Shown here: piece after piece, positions 55,623 through 64,000 of the stretch
Layout of the letters: every line of letters begins with the position of its first letter
Numbering within the stretch: the first letter of the stretch is position 1
Source of the DNA: an uncultured Pirellulaceae bacterium
Lineage (GTDB): Bacteria > Planctomycetota > Planctomycetia > Pirellulales > Pirellulaceae
Reading direction: 5' to 3'
Length of the DNA: 64,000 bases
NCBI GenBank assembly: GCA_938083195.1
Contig: CALKCK010000010.1
Coordinates: forward strand, 1 to 64,000
Notes under the pieces: model-generated
Seen by the model: only the letters and a program-made list of their open reading frames with translations
What the model was told of the DNA's origin: nothing
Databases searched by the model: none
Program-made: the position numbers and the translations under genes

Positions 55623-56609
55623 TCAAAGCGAAGCTTCAAGCCTACTAGTCAAATCGATGATTCGCAACTTGACATTTGCTTCCGATTCAAAGGCACGATT
55701 CTCAATCAAAATCCATTTCAACCAGTTCAAAGCGCCAAGAAAACAAGAAGGTTGATCAAGAATATAGACAAGATCAACTTCCTGCTGAGTTAGCGGGCGT
55801 GATTGAGAATAAACATCGATCGCGTATTCCCAGCGTGATTTATCTTCATGAACAATGCTTCCCAGTGCCCGTGAAAGATCGCAAGCTACGCTGTCCATCT
55901 GCATCGCGCCAAAATCTACCAACCCTGATAATTCATTTCCGCGAAAAAACAGGTGGTCATGCCAAATGTCGCGAACGACAGGTTGGACAGGAAAAACAAC
56001 TCCCCGAAACGGTTCGAGATTTGCAGTGATTCGCTGGATGTGAGCAGCACCGAACCCCAATATCAACGCCCGCAATCGATAAATATAATCTGGCACTCCA
56101 GATTCCGGGCGATGGCCAATCGCTTCAATCAACGAAGCGGAGGATGCCATCGCATCGCAACGCGCGTTTAGATTTTTCGACTTTTCGAATCCTAGATTTA
56201 CCTGAGCAGAGGCGAGATGGAATTTAGCAAGGCTCTCAGCCACTTGCGTTAGGCGAGTTTCATTTGGGTCATCTTTAAAGCAAGCGACTCCCTCCATCCA
56301 CTTCGTCACCTCCCAAAAAAATCCGCCCGCGGAGATAAAACGCTCCCCCGACTTGGCCTCTATGGGAGCTGGTATGAATTCACAACCCATTCCGGCGGTG
56401 TGGACCAAGACTAAATTGATCCATTCGAGACGTTCACGACTGGGATGAGACAGCGGCCAGCGCCGAACGCAGTACCTCTTGTCAGCGGTTGCAATTTTCC
56501 ATAATTGAGCACCACTAAAACCACCGTTGCCGCCGAGGTAGTCAACGCTCAGTACTTCAGGAAGCACATAATGCTGCAGAATGGAATGAACAATCGACAG
56601 AACAGCCAC
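55623..56609 (-). CDS. Aminoglycoside phosphotransferase/homoserine kinase-like protein
   Basis: 328 aa from GTG 56609, 9 bp after the ketosynthase stop, so the last gene of that unit. The AAGGGG ribosome-site-like run abuts the GTG, so a start a little further in is possible. Family features are GGFSGAQLWKI, the KRYCVRRWP lysine region, DIWHDHLFFRGNELSGLVDF (the Brenner motif HDHLFF and DFG-like VDFGAM). The kinase or kinase-like activity may act on a small molecule; the substrate is not clear. The link to fatty-acid genes is by position only. Confidence 0.8.
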   Translation of the reverse strand: MAVLSIVHSILQHYVLPEVLSVDYLGGNGGFSGAQLWKIATADKRYCVRRWPLSHPSRERLEWINLVLVHTAGMGCEFIPAPIEAKSGERFISAGGFFWEVTKWMEGVACFKDDPNETRLTQVAESLAKFHLASAQVNLGFEKSKNLNARCDAMASSASLIEAIGHRPESGVPDYIYRLRALILGFGAAHIQRITANLEPFRGVVFPVQPVVRDIWHDHLFFRGNELSGLVDFGAMQMDSVACDLSRALGSIVHEDKSRWEYAIDVYSQSRPLTQQEVDLVYILDQPSCFLGALNWLKWILIENRAFESEANVKLRIIDLTSRLEASL

Positions 56610-56618
56610 CCCTTATTA

Positions 56619-57920
56619 TCAGTCTCGCAATTGAGAGACAGCCACCGAGATGTTCTGGCCACCAAAACCAAAACTATTGGTCAAGGCCATGTTGCACTCC
56701 GCTTCCCGGGCTTCATTGGGAATATAATCGAGATCGCACAACGGATCTGGGTTCTCATAATTGATGGTCGGTGGCAGCACGTTGTCTCGCATTGCCATTA
56801 AACAAACAATTAGCTCCGTCGCTCCAGCCGCCGCAATCAAGTGACCCATCATGCTCTTAGTACTGGAAATTGGCGTGTTCATGGCGTTTTCACCAAACAC
56901 CTCGCGACATGCCTTCGTCTCCACTTTATCGTTTACTGTCGTACTTGTACCGTGAGCATTAACGTAATCAATTTGCTCAGGCACAATCCCGGCATCATTC
57001 AATGCCATCCGCATACACCCGATCGCGCCTCGCCCGTCAGGGTGAATATCTGTAACCCGAAATGCATCGGCGGTCGAACCGTAACCTACAATCTCGCCCC
57101 AAATATGTGCACCGCGTGCTTTGGCACGCTCATATTCCTCAAGCACAACCATCGCCGACCCCTCACCTAAAACAAACCCATCTCGCAAGCGATCAAATGG
57201 CCGCGATGCCCCCTGAGGGTTGTCATTGTTTGTTGAGAGTGCCGTTAACAGATTAAATCCGGTGACGCCAAAAGGATGGATCATACTGTGAGTTCCGCCT
57301 GACAGCATCACGTCCGCTTCCCCTCGCCGAATGATTTCCGTCGCCTCGCCAACCGCTTGATTGCTCGCCGCACAAGCAGTTAAGCAATTCGCATTTGGCC
57401 CTTGAGCATTGAACAGACTAGCAATATGGCCAACTGGCATATTAGGCTCCTGCTCCAATTCCACAACAGGATTGAGTTGGTCTAGCCCCGCACGCGTAAA
57501 TTCTGCCAGATCGAGACTACCATCATCTTTAATTGATGACGCCATCATCGAGGCAAAAGACAGGAAGTCTTGATTTCCTTCACCACTTCCCATGTAGACG
57601 CCGAATCGTCGAGGATCCGTGATCGAATCACCAACCCCTGAAGCCTGAAAGGCCTGAATTGCAGCACCCGCTGCAAACTTCGTATGTCGGCCACGCAATT
57701 CCCACAATTTTGGATCATCAACAACGCTGGAGATATCCCAGTCCTTGATTTCAGCTGAAATGCGGGTTGGAAATTTACTTGCATCAAAAATGGTCGTATA
57801 GCCTACGCCGGACTTACCTTCTTTGATCGCTGACCAAACGGTCTCAATATCATTGCCTAACGGATTAATGACCCCGACACCAGTGACCACGACGCGGCGA
57901 CGATTTCCAGATGCGATCAT
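56619..57920 (-). CDS. Beta-ketoacyl-ACP synthase (FabF-like)
   Basis: 433 aa from ATG 57920 with GGAG six bases upstream; the open frame reaches 57956. The catalytic triad is intact: Cys183 in NCLTACAASNQAVGEA, His in YVNAHGTSTTVND and His in STKSMMGHLIAAAGATE. The N-terminus VVVTGVGVINPLGND is typical. The enzyme condenses malonyl-ACP with an acyl-ACP. It follows the dehydratase-like, ACP and FabZ-like genes in one leftward unit, so it probably works with that dedicated ACP rather than in the main fatty-acid route. Confidence 0.93.
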   Translation of the reverse strand: MIASGNRRRVVVTGVGVINPLGNDIETVWSAIKEGKSGVGYTTIFDASKFPTRISAEIKDWDISSVVDDPKLWELRGRHTKFAAGAAIQAFQASGVGDSITDPRRFGVYMGSGEGNQDFLSFASMMASSIKDDGSLDLAEFTRAGLDQLNPVVELEQEPNMPVGHIASLFNAQGPNANCLTACAASNQAVGEATEIIRRGEADVMLSGGTHSMIHPFGVTGFNLLTALSTNNDNPQGASRPFDRLRDGFVLGEGSAMVVLEEYERAKARGAHIWGEIVGYGSTADAFRVTDIHPDGRGAIGCMRMALNDAGIVPEQIDYVNAHGTSTTVNDKVETKACREVFGENAMNTPISSTKSMMGHLIAAAGATELIVCLMAMRDNVLPPTINYENPDPLCDLDYIPNEAREAECNMALTNSFGFGGQNISVAVSQLRD

Positions 57921-58079
57921 TTTCAACTCCGTTACTTGCTTAAAAGTAAATTCCAACTCGCCAGCGGTTTCCCAGTCAACTCGTCAACCGCCCAAAAAAG
58001 CCTGATACTTCACCAATGTTAGGCAACTCGAATCCAATGATGTTACCTGCACCTTGAAATTTCGATGTGAGACTTCCGT

Positions 58080-58619
58080 CTAACCTATTTTCAACAATGC
58101 TTTTTCCGCAGCCACCATGTGCGCGGGCACTTTCACGGGATTCCCGTCAGTATCAACCCCTACCTCAAATAACCTCAAAGTACGGATCATACGGCAAAAC
58201 TGAGCCGGTTCAAACAATTCAACATTTTCAAATCGCTCATCATCAAGACTTGCAAACATCAACTCAATCTCGCACTGCAATTCATCGCCAATGTGAGAAG
58301 TTCCCTGGACCATCGCCCCGATCCCTTCTTGATTGTCTATTTTCACCCGATAAGTCAACGTTTCGCCAGGATAAGCTTCGCGATGAAACTTGCACTTTGA
58401 AATTTTAGCCAAGACGACACGATCATTGAAATCGCTCATTTGACCAACGAGCAAACCACCCGTTTGGGCAAGCCCTTCGACAATAAGTGAAGGCGGAAAA
58501 AAGGTCCGTCCTGGTGCATAGTCGTCAACGACTTCTTCACTCAGCGACACATTTTTCACGGCTACCGCCGATTTTCCGCTCACTAATTCAGTAAATCGAT
58601 CTATCCAGAACCATCGCAT
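58080..58619 (-). CDS. Hotdog-fold dehydratase-like protein lacking the catalytic His
   Basis: 179 aa. The hotdog fold is recognised from FFPPSLIVEGLAQTGGLLVG, the equivalent of the FabZ/FabA active-site helix with Glu48, and from LAKISKCKFHREAYPGETL. In FabZ the preceding loop has DHFPxxPxxPG; here it reads DDYAPGRTFFPP with Tyr in place of the His. Thus it may be an inactive subunit, a chain-binding protein or a thioesterase-like variant. It lies between the ACP and ketosynthase genes. Confidence 0.8.
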   Translation of the reverse strand: MRWFWIDRFTELVSGKSAVAVKNVSLSEEVVDDYAPGRTFFPPSLIVEGLAQTGGLLVGQMSDFNDRVVLAKISKCKFHREAYPGETLTYRVKIDNQEGIGAMVQGTSHIGDELQCEIELMFASLDDERFENVELFEPAQFCRMIRTLRLFEVGVDTDGNPVKVPAHMVAAEKALLKIG

Positions 58620-58712
58620 CGAATCACACTCAAAAGAAAAATGACAGGTTTTAATGAACGAAGGCCCAACGAGCGTTTACCCGTGGACCTTTTGAATTAC
58701 TCATCGAGCCAA

Positions 58713-59096
58713 TTAGCTAATTTTTAATTCGACGTACTTGCACAGGTCTTTAACCGTAAGCAAATTTCCAAAATCTTGGAGTAGCGGATTCGCTTCGAAT
58801 TTTGTGAAATCCGCAAAAGGCATCCGCTCCTTTAGTTTTTCAAGTCCCTCAGGAGTGACTTTGCCGTCACTGATGTATTCAGCGTTGGTCAAGATATCAT
58901 CGGGGAAAAGTTCATCTCGTGGAATCGAAATTTCAAATGCTTTCTCAAGCTTGAAAACGATGTCCAAAAAATCGATAGACTCGGCACCAAGATCGCCCAC
59001 CATCGTGGCCTCATCGGTGACTTCGTCATCTTCAACGCCTAAAGCGTCAATCAAGGCTTCTTTAACCTTACCAAATACCTCTTCGTTTACGGGCAT
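58713..59096 (-). CDS. Long acyl carrier protein
   Basis: 127 aa, acidic. The 4'-phosphopantetheine attachment region is VGDLGAESIDFLDIVFKLEK with Ser40, close to the canonical DSL motif but reading ESI. Ordinary ACPs have ~78 residues; here an insertion between the third and fourth helices (roughly residues 65-110) adds about 45. The C-terminal helix returns at LTVKDLCKYVELK. It is flanked by two hotdog proteins and the ketosynthase gene, so it is probably their dedicated carrier. Confidence 0.88.
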   Translation of the reverse strand: MPVNEEVFGKVKEALIDALGVEDDEVTDEATMVGDLGAESIDFLDIVFKLEKAFEISIPRDELFPDDILTNAEYISDGKVTPEGLEKLKERMPFADFTKFEANPLLQDFGNLLTVKDLCKYVELKIS

Positions 59097-59177
59097 TCGA
59101 AACTCTCTCCGTTTGGAACTGCTGTGTGAATATGATTTGTAGCGCCGCCCTGATAGACGATTCTACGAACGTTCTGT

Positions 59178-59741
59178 TTAACTGGTCGCCAAAGTCGCTC
59201 CCACGCCGGGACTCGCACCTTCGTCTCCAAGTTGATTAAATAACCACTTAAAATTCGTACGAAACTTGTGTTTCATATAGTCATCGATGGCAGGATCCAC
59301 ATCGCCTCGATCCGCCAAATTAAAAGTATCAAGCACTAACCTACCGCTTGTCGCTGGAGTCCCGTTAACCGTACCGACCACTTTCAAACTGGTTAATGAT
59401 CCATCGACTTTTTTTATTTCAGCATCCACTTTTAATGAATCGCCAGGTTGTACAAACCCCTGAAACTTGAGGCTCTTGGTTTCCCGTAAAACAACACTGG
59501 AATATTGAAAGTCATGGGACGAGCGAACTAACCACATGCTCGTCTGAAACATTGACTCCAACATCATCACGCCCGGCATCACAGGAAACCGCGGAAAATG
59601 ATCCTGAAGATAATCTTCGGACAAAGTAAGGCACTTCACCGCCGTAATCGACGAACCTTTTTCCAGCGCAATTATTCGGTCGAGCTGGGAAAATCGCATT
59701 CTCAATGAACCCACTGTGAATTCGGGATGACCCTGAAACAT
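59178..59741 (-). CDS. 3-hydroxyacyl-ACP dehydratase (FabZ-like)
   Basis: 187 aa from ATG 59741; a start at ATG 59699 (MRFSQLD) would fit the family length better, and neither has a strong ribosome site. The active site is intact: LQDHFPRFPVMPGVMMLES with His48 and Glu62. Further hotdog strands are SLKFQGFVQPGDSLKVDAEI and the C-terminal extension of ~35 residues is unusual. It is the first gene of the leftward acyl-chain unit and supplies the dehydration step. Confidence 0.88.
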   Translation of the reverse strand: MFQGHPEFTVGSLRMRFSQLDRIIALEKGSSITAVKCLTLSEDYLQDHFPRFPVMPGVMMLESMFQTSMWLVRSSHDFQYSSVVLRETKSLKFQGFVQPGDSLKVDAEIKKVDGSLTSLKVVGTVNGTPATSGRLVLDTFNLADRGDVDPAIDDYMKHKFRTNFKWLFNQLGDEGASPGVGATLATS

Positions 59742-59997
59742 CCCGTCGATGCTTTCTCTGGTCGACCCAAATGTAGCAAAATGGATGTTTTACCTCAACA
59801 ACAGATAGCCTCCAGAACTACCAATTTCAACAGTTAAATTGCCCCGAGAATTGAGCTCCCAGCCCATTTACCTCTCCCCGCTGAGCCCATCCCAAGCCTC
59901 GATCAGACAGAACCCCCTAGACCACCCCAAACCCCAGTAGAATGGTCGTTTTATTCACTCCGTATCGCTGGCTATGAAAATCTGCTAAACTGGTTTC

Positions 59998-61755
59998 ATG
60001 CGACGAGGAATAGCAGTCTCACCCGGAGTTGCGATTGGCACCGCCTATGTGATTCACGAAATTTTCGTGAATCCAGATACGAAGCGCCTCGAAGACTCCC
60101 AAATTACCGCCGAACTGGCCAACTATGAGACCGCTCGCGACAAAGCCGGTGCGGATCTTCGCGCACTGGAGCGCAAAGTTGAAGCGCAGGTCGGCCGCGA
60201 AGAAGCCGCCATCTTTGCCGTTCATCAGGCGATTCTTCGAGACGCGGCCTTCACCAACAAAATCCGCAGTTGGATTGTCGACGACAAAATGAATGCGTCC
60301 GCCGCACTTCATCGATTGCTTGGAGAATACACAACCCTCTTCGCACGAACCAATGACGAATACCTCCAAGAAAGACTGAATGACGTTCGCGATGTGATTA
60401 TTCGGTTGGGAAGCCATCTCAATGATGCCGCTAAACCCGAGACTGGATCGATCGTAGGCCCTCTTATTGTCGTAGCAGACGAACTTTTACCATCTCAAGT
60501 CGTCGCCCTAGGCGACATGGACGTGCACGGCATCGTCACGCAAAAAGGAAGCCAAACCAGCCACGCCGCTATCGTGGCCCGTTCGAGAGGAATCCCGGCA
60601 GTATCCGGCGTTAGTGGAATTGCCCGGAAAGTCAAAACTGGAGACACAATCGTTGTCGATGGTCGTGACGGTCATATCGAGATCAATCCTAATTCTGAAA
60701 CACTCAAGGCGTTCAAGAAATTAGAGCGCGAATTTTTCGACCTGAAAGATAAACTCGCAACCAATCGAGACCAGCCATCTCTGACTGCCGATGGTTGCGA
60801 ACTTCGCTTACAAGGAAATATTAACGGTGTCGCTGATGCCAATGCAGCTTGTGCAATGGGGGCTTCAGGGGTTGGACTTTATCGCACGGAGTACCTGTAT
60901 CTAACCCACCCAAGTGTTCCCGACGAAGACGAGCAATACGAAGCATACCGGGCAATCGTCGCCGCCAGCCCCAATCACAACGTAACTATTCGAACGCTTG
61001 ACATCGGGGGAGACAAAACCGTCGCTTACCTCGGCCACGACCACAAAGAAGCCAACCCCTTTATGGGCTGGCGAAGCATCCGACTTTCGTTCGAGCATCC
61101 TGAATTCTTCAACACCCAAATTCGAGCGATTGTGCGGGCGGCGAGTGAATTCCCAGAAGGTACAGTTCGATTGATGTTTCCGATGGTCACGACGGTCGAA
61201 GAAATTCGTAAACTTCGAAGCATGGTTCGCCGAGCTTACAAAACGCTCAACTCCAGGGGTATCAAGACAAAAGAAGTCCCGATCGGAATGATGCTGGAAG
61301 TTCCTGCAGCGGCCGTTTCGATTAGTACAATGATTGATTTAGTCGATTTCGTGTCAGTCGGTTCCAATGACCTCGTGCAATATTTAATGGCTGCCGACCG
61401 CGACAACCCTAAGGTCGCCCACCTTTGCCAACCTCTAGCACCTCCTGTGTTAATCGTGCTAAAAAACGTGATCGAAGTTTGCAATCGAGCAAACGTCCCA
61501 ATCACGGTATGCGGGGAAATGGCCGGAACTCCACGTGCATTCGTGCTCTTACTTGGAATGGGACTGCGACGGTTCAGCATGAGCCCCGCATTTATCCCTT
61601 CGATCAAGCAACTGGCAAGTCAAATCACAGTGGAAGAATCGGAACGAATCGTCGCCGCGGTCATGAAATTCAAAACGACTGCACAAGTCAAAAAATTCGT
61701 CGCCCGCCTCATTGAGCGGATTGCGCCAGATCTGAAAATGCTTTCGACAGAGTGA
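59998..61755 (+). CDS. ptsI: Phosphoenolpyruvate-protein phosphotransferase (PTS enzyme I)
   Basis: 585 aa. Enzyme I takes phosphate from PEP to its active His and passes it to HPr. The His189 site is in GSQTSHAAIVARSRGIPAV. PEP-binding barrel motifs are GVGLYRTEYLYL, TLDIGGDKTVAYL, IGMMLEVPAAAV, DFVSVGSNDLVQYLMAADRD and CGEMAG with the catalytic Cys. The length equals that of E. coli (575). No HPr or sugar-specific EII genes are next to it, so it may serve a regulatory PTS encoded elsewhere. Confidence 0.95.
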   Translation: MRRGIAVSPGVAIGTAYVIHEIFVNPDTKRLEDSQITAELANYETARDKAGADLRALERKVEAQVGREEAAIFAVHQAILRDAAFTNKIRSWIVDDKMNASAALHRLLGEYTTLFARTNDEYLQERLNDVRDVIIRLGSHLNDAAKPETGSIVGPLIVVADELLPSQVVALGDMDVHGIVTQKGSQTSHAAIVARSRGIPAVSGVSGIARKVKTGDTIVVDGRDGHIEINPNSETLKAFKKLEREFFDLKDKLATNRDQPSLTADGCELRLQGNINGVADANAACAMGASGVGLYRTEYLYLTHPSVPDEDEQYEAYRAIVAASPNHNVTIRTLDIGGDKTVAYLGHDHKEANPFMGWRSIRLSFEHPEFFNTQIRAIVRAASEFPEGTVRLMFPMVTTVEEIRKLRSMVRRAYKTLNSRGIKTKEVPIGMMLEVPAAAVSISTMIDLVDFVSVGSNDLVQYLMAADRDNPKVAHLCQPLAPPVLIVLKNVIEVCNRANVPITVCGEMAGTPRAFVLLLGMGLRRFSMSPAFIPSIKQLASQITVEESERIVAAVMKFKTTAQVKKFVARLIERIAPDLKMLSTE

Positions 61756-61794
61756 CCTCGCATTTCACGCCCTCGCTCAATTGCCAAACTTAAT

Positions 61795-63099
61795 TTAGCG
61801 AGAGGCCACTTCGTTCGCTGGCTTTGAAAATTCGCGTTTGCGATCTTGCATCCCACCTAAAAGCATCAACATCGCAAACAACAAAACAGTGCTAGGTTGA
61901 ACATGAATGAATCTAGCAATTTCTGAGAACGCTCCAGATAAACTGAAACAAACGAGCACCAAAATTACGATGCTCCGTTCGCTTCGTCGATCTCGCCAGC
62001 GCTCAAGATTAGTCGTGGACAGAATCAACAGAAACGGAAGCAAAAGAATCGTCAAGTCATAGCCATAAAAATGCGGACTCAGGAGTACGGTCGCAACAAT
62101 CATTGCGGAAAATTGTCGGGCAAAGGCATCCGAGTTTAACGCTACCGACTCTCCAACCGCTCGCCACAACAAGACTACAACGGTAAGTGATAACAGCAAA
62201 GTAATTATCTTTGACAACCAGGGGGACTGTGCATGAAACGTCAACGTCACCGCGCCCCACAAACTGTGAGCATCTTCAAGCTGATAGCCAAGCGTTTGCA
62301 AATAGTTGTTCATTTGAGAAACAACCTCAAGGTAATCCCCCCAAAGCCCTCCCTGAAAAAACCAGGAATAGGCAACTAAAGATACAACCACGAAAACTGC
62401 GCCCACGGCAAAGGCCCACTGCCGTTTCACTAACATCGCCAGTCCAATCACCAGTCCTAAATGAGGCTTGAACACAATCATCCCAAAAACAAGCCCCGCC
62501 AGAAAAGGCCGTTGATGGCGGAGCAATAAAAATACTCCCAACAAGATCAATAAAAGGAAAACTGACTTTTGTCCCATCACGAGTGAATTTAGAACAGGCA
62601 CAAAAAGAACTGCTGCCAGGACATAAGCGAAAATATAGTCTCGACTTGCTGGGTAAAACCGGAACACCAACCAACCAACCATCGAAAACGCAACCGCGCT
62701 TAACCCCAGCCATAACCTTGACGCAGTCGCATAATCCAACGACGCCATTGGCCTCAAAAGCGAATAATAAAACGGTGGATAGACCATCGGAAAATAGTTC
62801 GACGCAGGCCACTCGAAACCGACAGTTTGAGGATCGTGCTGCAGTGAATCAACGTATTGCTTTTCATACAACTGCGATGACTGATCACCCAACAGAACCT
62901 TTGCCCCAATCCACTCTTGAAGAAAATCGCCGCCCAATGGGGCAGTTCGCATTCCCTCTGTCACTCGAAAATTAGGGGAAAAAGAAAAAATCAGCGCGGC
63001 GATCAATAATGGCAGGCAAAGGGTCAGCCAAGGCACGCCAACGTTTGACAATTCGCCCCTTTCAGTCATCGAATTTTGCTCGCACTCCGATGGAGTCAT
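61795..63099 (-). CDS. Glycosyltransferase 87-like membrane protein (DUF2029)
   Basis: 434 aa with about 10-12 hydrophobic helices. The first loop has an acidic site (GGDFLQEWIGAKVLLGDQSS) followed by FPMVYPPFYYSLLRPMA, and the later LAGLVFGMIVFKPHLGLVIG is typical of the alpha-mannosyltransferase-like GT87/DUF2029 family. These use lipid-linked sugars on the extracytoplasmic side. ATG 63069 is an alternative start. It converges with ptsI. Confidence 0.85.
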   Translation of the reverse strand: MTPSECEQNSMTERGELSNVGVPWLTLCLPLLIAALIFSFSPNFRVTEGMRTAPLGGDFLQEWIGAKVLLGDQSSQLYEKQYVDSLQHDPQTVGFEWPASNYFPMVYPPFYYSLLRPMASLDYATASRLWLGLSAVAFSMVGWLVFRFYPASRDYIFAYVLAAVLFVPVLNSLVMGQKSVFLLLILLGVFLLLRHQRPFLAGLVFGMIVFKPHLGLVIGLAMLVKRQWAFAVGAVFVVVSLVAYSWFFQGGLWGDYLEVVSQMNNYLQTLGYQLEDAHSLWGAVTLTFHAQSPWLSKIITLLLSLTVVVLLWRAVGESVALNSDAFARQFSAMIVATVLLSPHFYGYDLTILLLPFLLILSTTNLERWRDRRSERSIVILVLVCFSLSGAFSEIARFIHVQPSTVLLFAMLMLLGGMQDRKREFSKPANEVASR

Positions 63100-63228
63100 A
63101 CCAATATTGCACTTATGAAAGGGCGAAAATTTTACTCGTTAAAGAATAACCGACACCTCAGACAAACCGAATGCCGATCTCGCATTGCTGTCAATCTTTA
63201 CTTTTACAAACTCTCACAGCAGGCGCAC

Positions 63229-63257
63229 AAAAAAACCTTTGCCAAAAAGCAAAGGTT
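63229..63257 (-). terminator. Terminator of the Sec thioredoxin gene
   Basis: AACCTTTGC (63234-63242) pairs with GCAAAGGTT (63249-63257) around a CAAAAA loop. On the minus strand it is followed by seven T (plus-strand A at 63229-63235). It lies about 30 bp after the TAA at 63289, showing that the transcription unit covers the frame beyond the UGA. Confidence 0.9.
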
Positions 63258-63288
63258 CCTGTTTAACAGCAAATTGCATTGCAAATTG

Positions 63289-63609
63289 TTAACTACTGTG
63301 ATTATCAAGGACGGCCTGCAAATCGCTCTTGTCCCGGTATCCGGCGATTCGCTCTACGACTTCGCCACCTTTAAATACTAAAATCGTCGGCACAGCGGAA
63401 ATCCCAAACTGAACCGCTAATTCCATATGATCGCCTACGTTTACCTTGCCGACAACCGATTTTCCATCGTTCTCTACTGCAAGTTCATCAATGACTGGAC
63501 CCAGTCGTTTGCAGGGAGGTCAGCCTTGTGACCAAAAATCAACCAAAACGGGTTTTTCGGAGCCGATCACATCTGCTTCGAATGAGTCCTTCGTAAATTC
63601 TGCCGCCAT
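63289..63609 (-). CDS. trxA: Probable selenoprotein: thioredoxin with Sec active site
   Basis: Read through one TGA (63520-63522), the gene encodes 106 aa, exactly a thioredoxin length, ending at TAA. ATG 63609 is preceded by GGAGAG at five bases. The frame before UGA is EKPVLVDFWSQG and after it PPCKRLGPVIDELA, so the active site is G-U-P-P-C (Sec30, Cys33) in place of W-C-G-P-C. The rest is intact: GKVNVGDHMELAVQFGISAV, the cis-Pro AVPTILVFKGG, and VVERIAGYRDKSDL. Without read-through only 29 residues would be made. A SECIS-like hairpin follows the UGA. The gene lies 230 bp downstream of fusA on the same strand. A Cys-to-stop mutation is the alternative, but the fold-wide conservation argues against decay. 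Confidence 0.88.
63489..63511 (-). promoter_or_regulatory. Candidate bacterial SECIS element in the thioredoxin gene
   Basis: Counting from the base after UGA on the minus strand, GACTG (bases 14-18) pairs with CAGTC (23-27) around the tetraloop GGUC (19-22). CAA (9-11) pairs with TTG (29-31) across an AC/A internal loop. The core is at 63493-63506. The GGUC loop recalls the E. coli fdhF SECIS loop. Pairing was done by eye. Confidence 0.7.
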
Positions 63610-63839
63610 ATTCTCTCCAATTTAAAAATCTTCGCCAAGCTCGGGATTGACCCGAATAACGAATACACAATTCCTGATCATCTCGACCGTTTTTCCGATT
63701 CTAGCCGGTAGCCCATTCAGGTCAACAAGCCATCATCACGAGTTCGACTCGATCGCTGCCACCAAGCTTTCCTACGCTAATGATCGACATTAACCGCGGA
63801 ATAAACTTACACTCCCCCAAGAATTTTCATGAAAAAACT

Positions 63840-64000
63840 TTACAGGGCAAATGATTGAGCAACGTCCGCTGGGGCCGGAGCGTATTCCAGCGGTTCCATT
63901 GAACTCCCTGCCCTACCCTGCGAAAGTGACCGCATCGCACTTGAATAACCGAATAGCTCAGCCAACGGTGCATTGGCAATGATTGTTGTCGTTTCCAGAT
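63840..64000 (-). CDS. fusA: Elongation factor G, C-terminal end (partial)
   Basis: Only the last ~53 codons are in the window, leading to TAA 63840-63842. The sequence TTTIIANAPLAELFGYSSAM followed by RSLSQGRAGSSMEPLEYAP matches EF-G domain V (usual forms: PLSEMFGYATDLRS and LTQGRA). EF-G drives ribosome translocation. The start lies beyond the right edge, and the gene runs leftward toward the Sec thioredoxin gene. Confidence 0.9.
   Translation of the reverse strand, partial: LETTTIIANAPLAELFGYSSAMRSLSQGRAGSSMEPLEYAPAPADVAQSFAL

Noticed and set aside
63520-63522. TGA read as tryptophan or another amino acid by a variant genetic code
   Set aside because: TGA ends other genes here (for example ribH and the sigma gene at 34849) and both read-through TGAs sit on catalytic or metal Cys positions, which fits Sec only.

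Overview
The window looks like a chromosomal segment of a planctomycete, most likely a Pirellulaceae-type marine or freshwater bacterium. The signs are the DUF1587/1595/1592/1588/1585 cytochrome-like protein paired with a DUF1552 protein, a second planctomycete-type cytochrome c protein, many ECF-type sigma factors beside membrane proteins, a DUF1570 protein, a creatininase-family protein, a BNR/sortilin-like giant protein and a fatty-acid-synthase-like cluster with an unusually long acyl carrier protein. TGA is an ordinary stop codon for most genes here (for example ribH and the sigma gene at 34202-34849). No CRISPR array, rRNA or insertion sequence was seen.

Layout. 1-4000: tail of a lysine-rich repeat protein, a membrane-anchored coiled-coil protein and a TIM-barrel isomerase. 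4069-8700: housekeeping run coaE, rho, ribH, nusB, ftsY. 8944-9465: a small metal-binding lipoprotein whose HMA motif has an in-frame UGA in place of the first cysteine. 9880-16023: rpsO, pnp, a sensor-less histidine kinase, ribF, nrnA (a rearranged relative of the classical rpsO/pnp/ribF/nrnA neighbourhood). 16159-21205: sigma factor, basic membrane protein, acidic secreted protein, then the DUF1592-type and DUF1552 proteins. 21341-27365: ABC exporter, HlyIII protein, TlpA lipoprotein, PQQ/BamB-like protein. 27429-33912: acyltransferase, small protein, cytochrome c/DUF2231 protein, PII protein, methyltransferase, permease. 34202-43088: sigma factor with an anti-sigma/pseudopilin-like fusion, PAS-GGDEF-EAL protein, U32 protein, two coiled-coil membrane proteins. 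43435-55601: oligoendopeptidase F, metallopeptidase-like/LRR protein, creatininase-like protein, tRNA-His, di-haem oxidoreductase, BNR-repeat protein, acyl-CoA-synthetase-like enzyme. 55623-59741: leftward gene set dehydratase, ACP, dehydratase-like, ketosynthase, kinase-like. 59998-64000: PTS enzyme I, GT87-type membrane protein, thioredoxin, and the 3' end of fusA.

The main discovery is a pair of probable selenoprotein genes that conventional gene calling breaks. One is the HMA-domain lipoprotein (9013-9465, motif GMT-U-GGC). The other is a thioredoxin (63289-63609, active site G-U-P-P-C). In each the UGA sits exactly where a redox or metal cysteine belongs, the reading frame continues into convincing family sequence and ends at TAA, and a stem-loop begins so that its apical loop starts at the 19th nucleotide after UGA. 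The thioredoxin loop reads GGUC, like the Escherichia coli fdhF SECIS loop. The sel genes are not in the window, so the Sec machinery is predicted, not seen.
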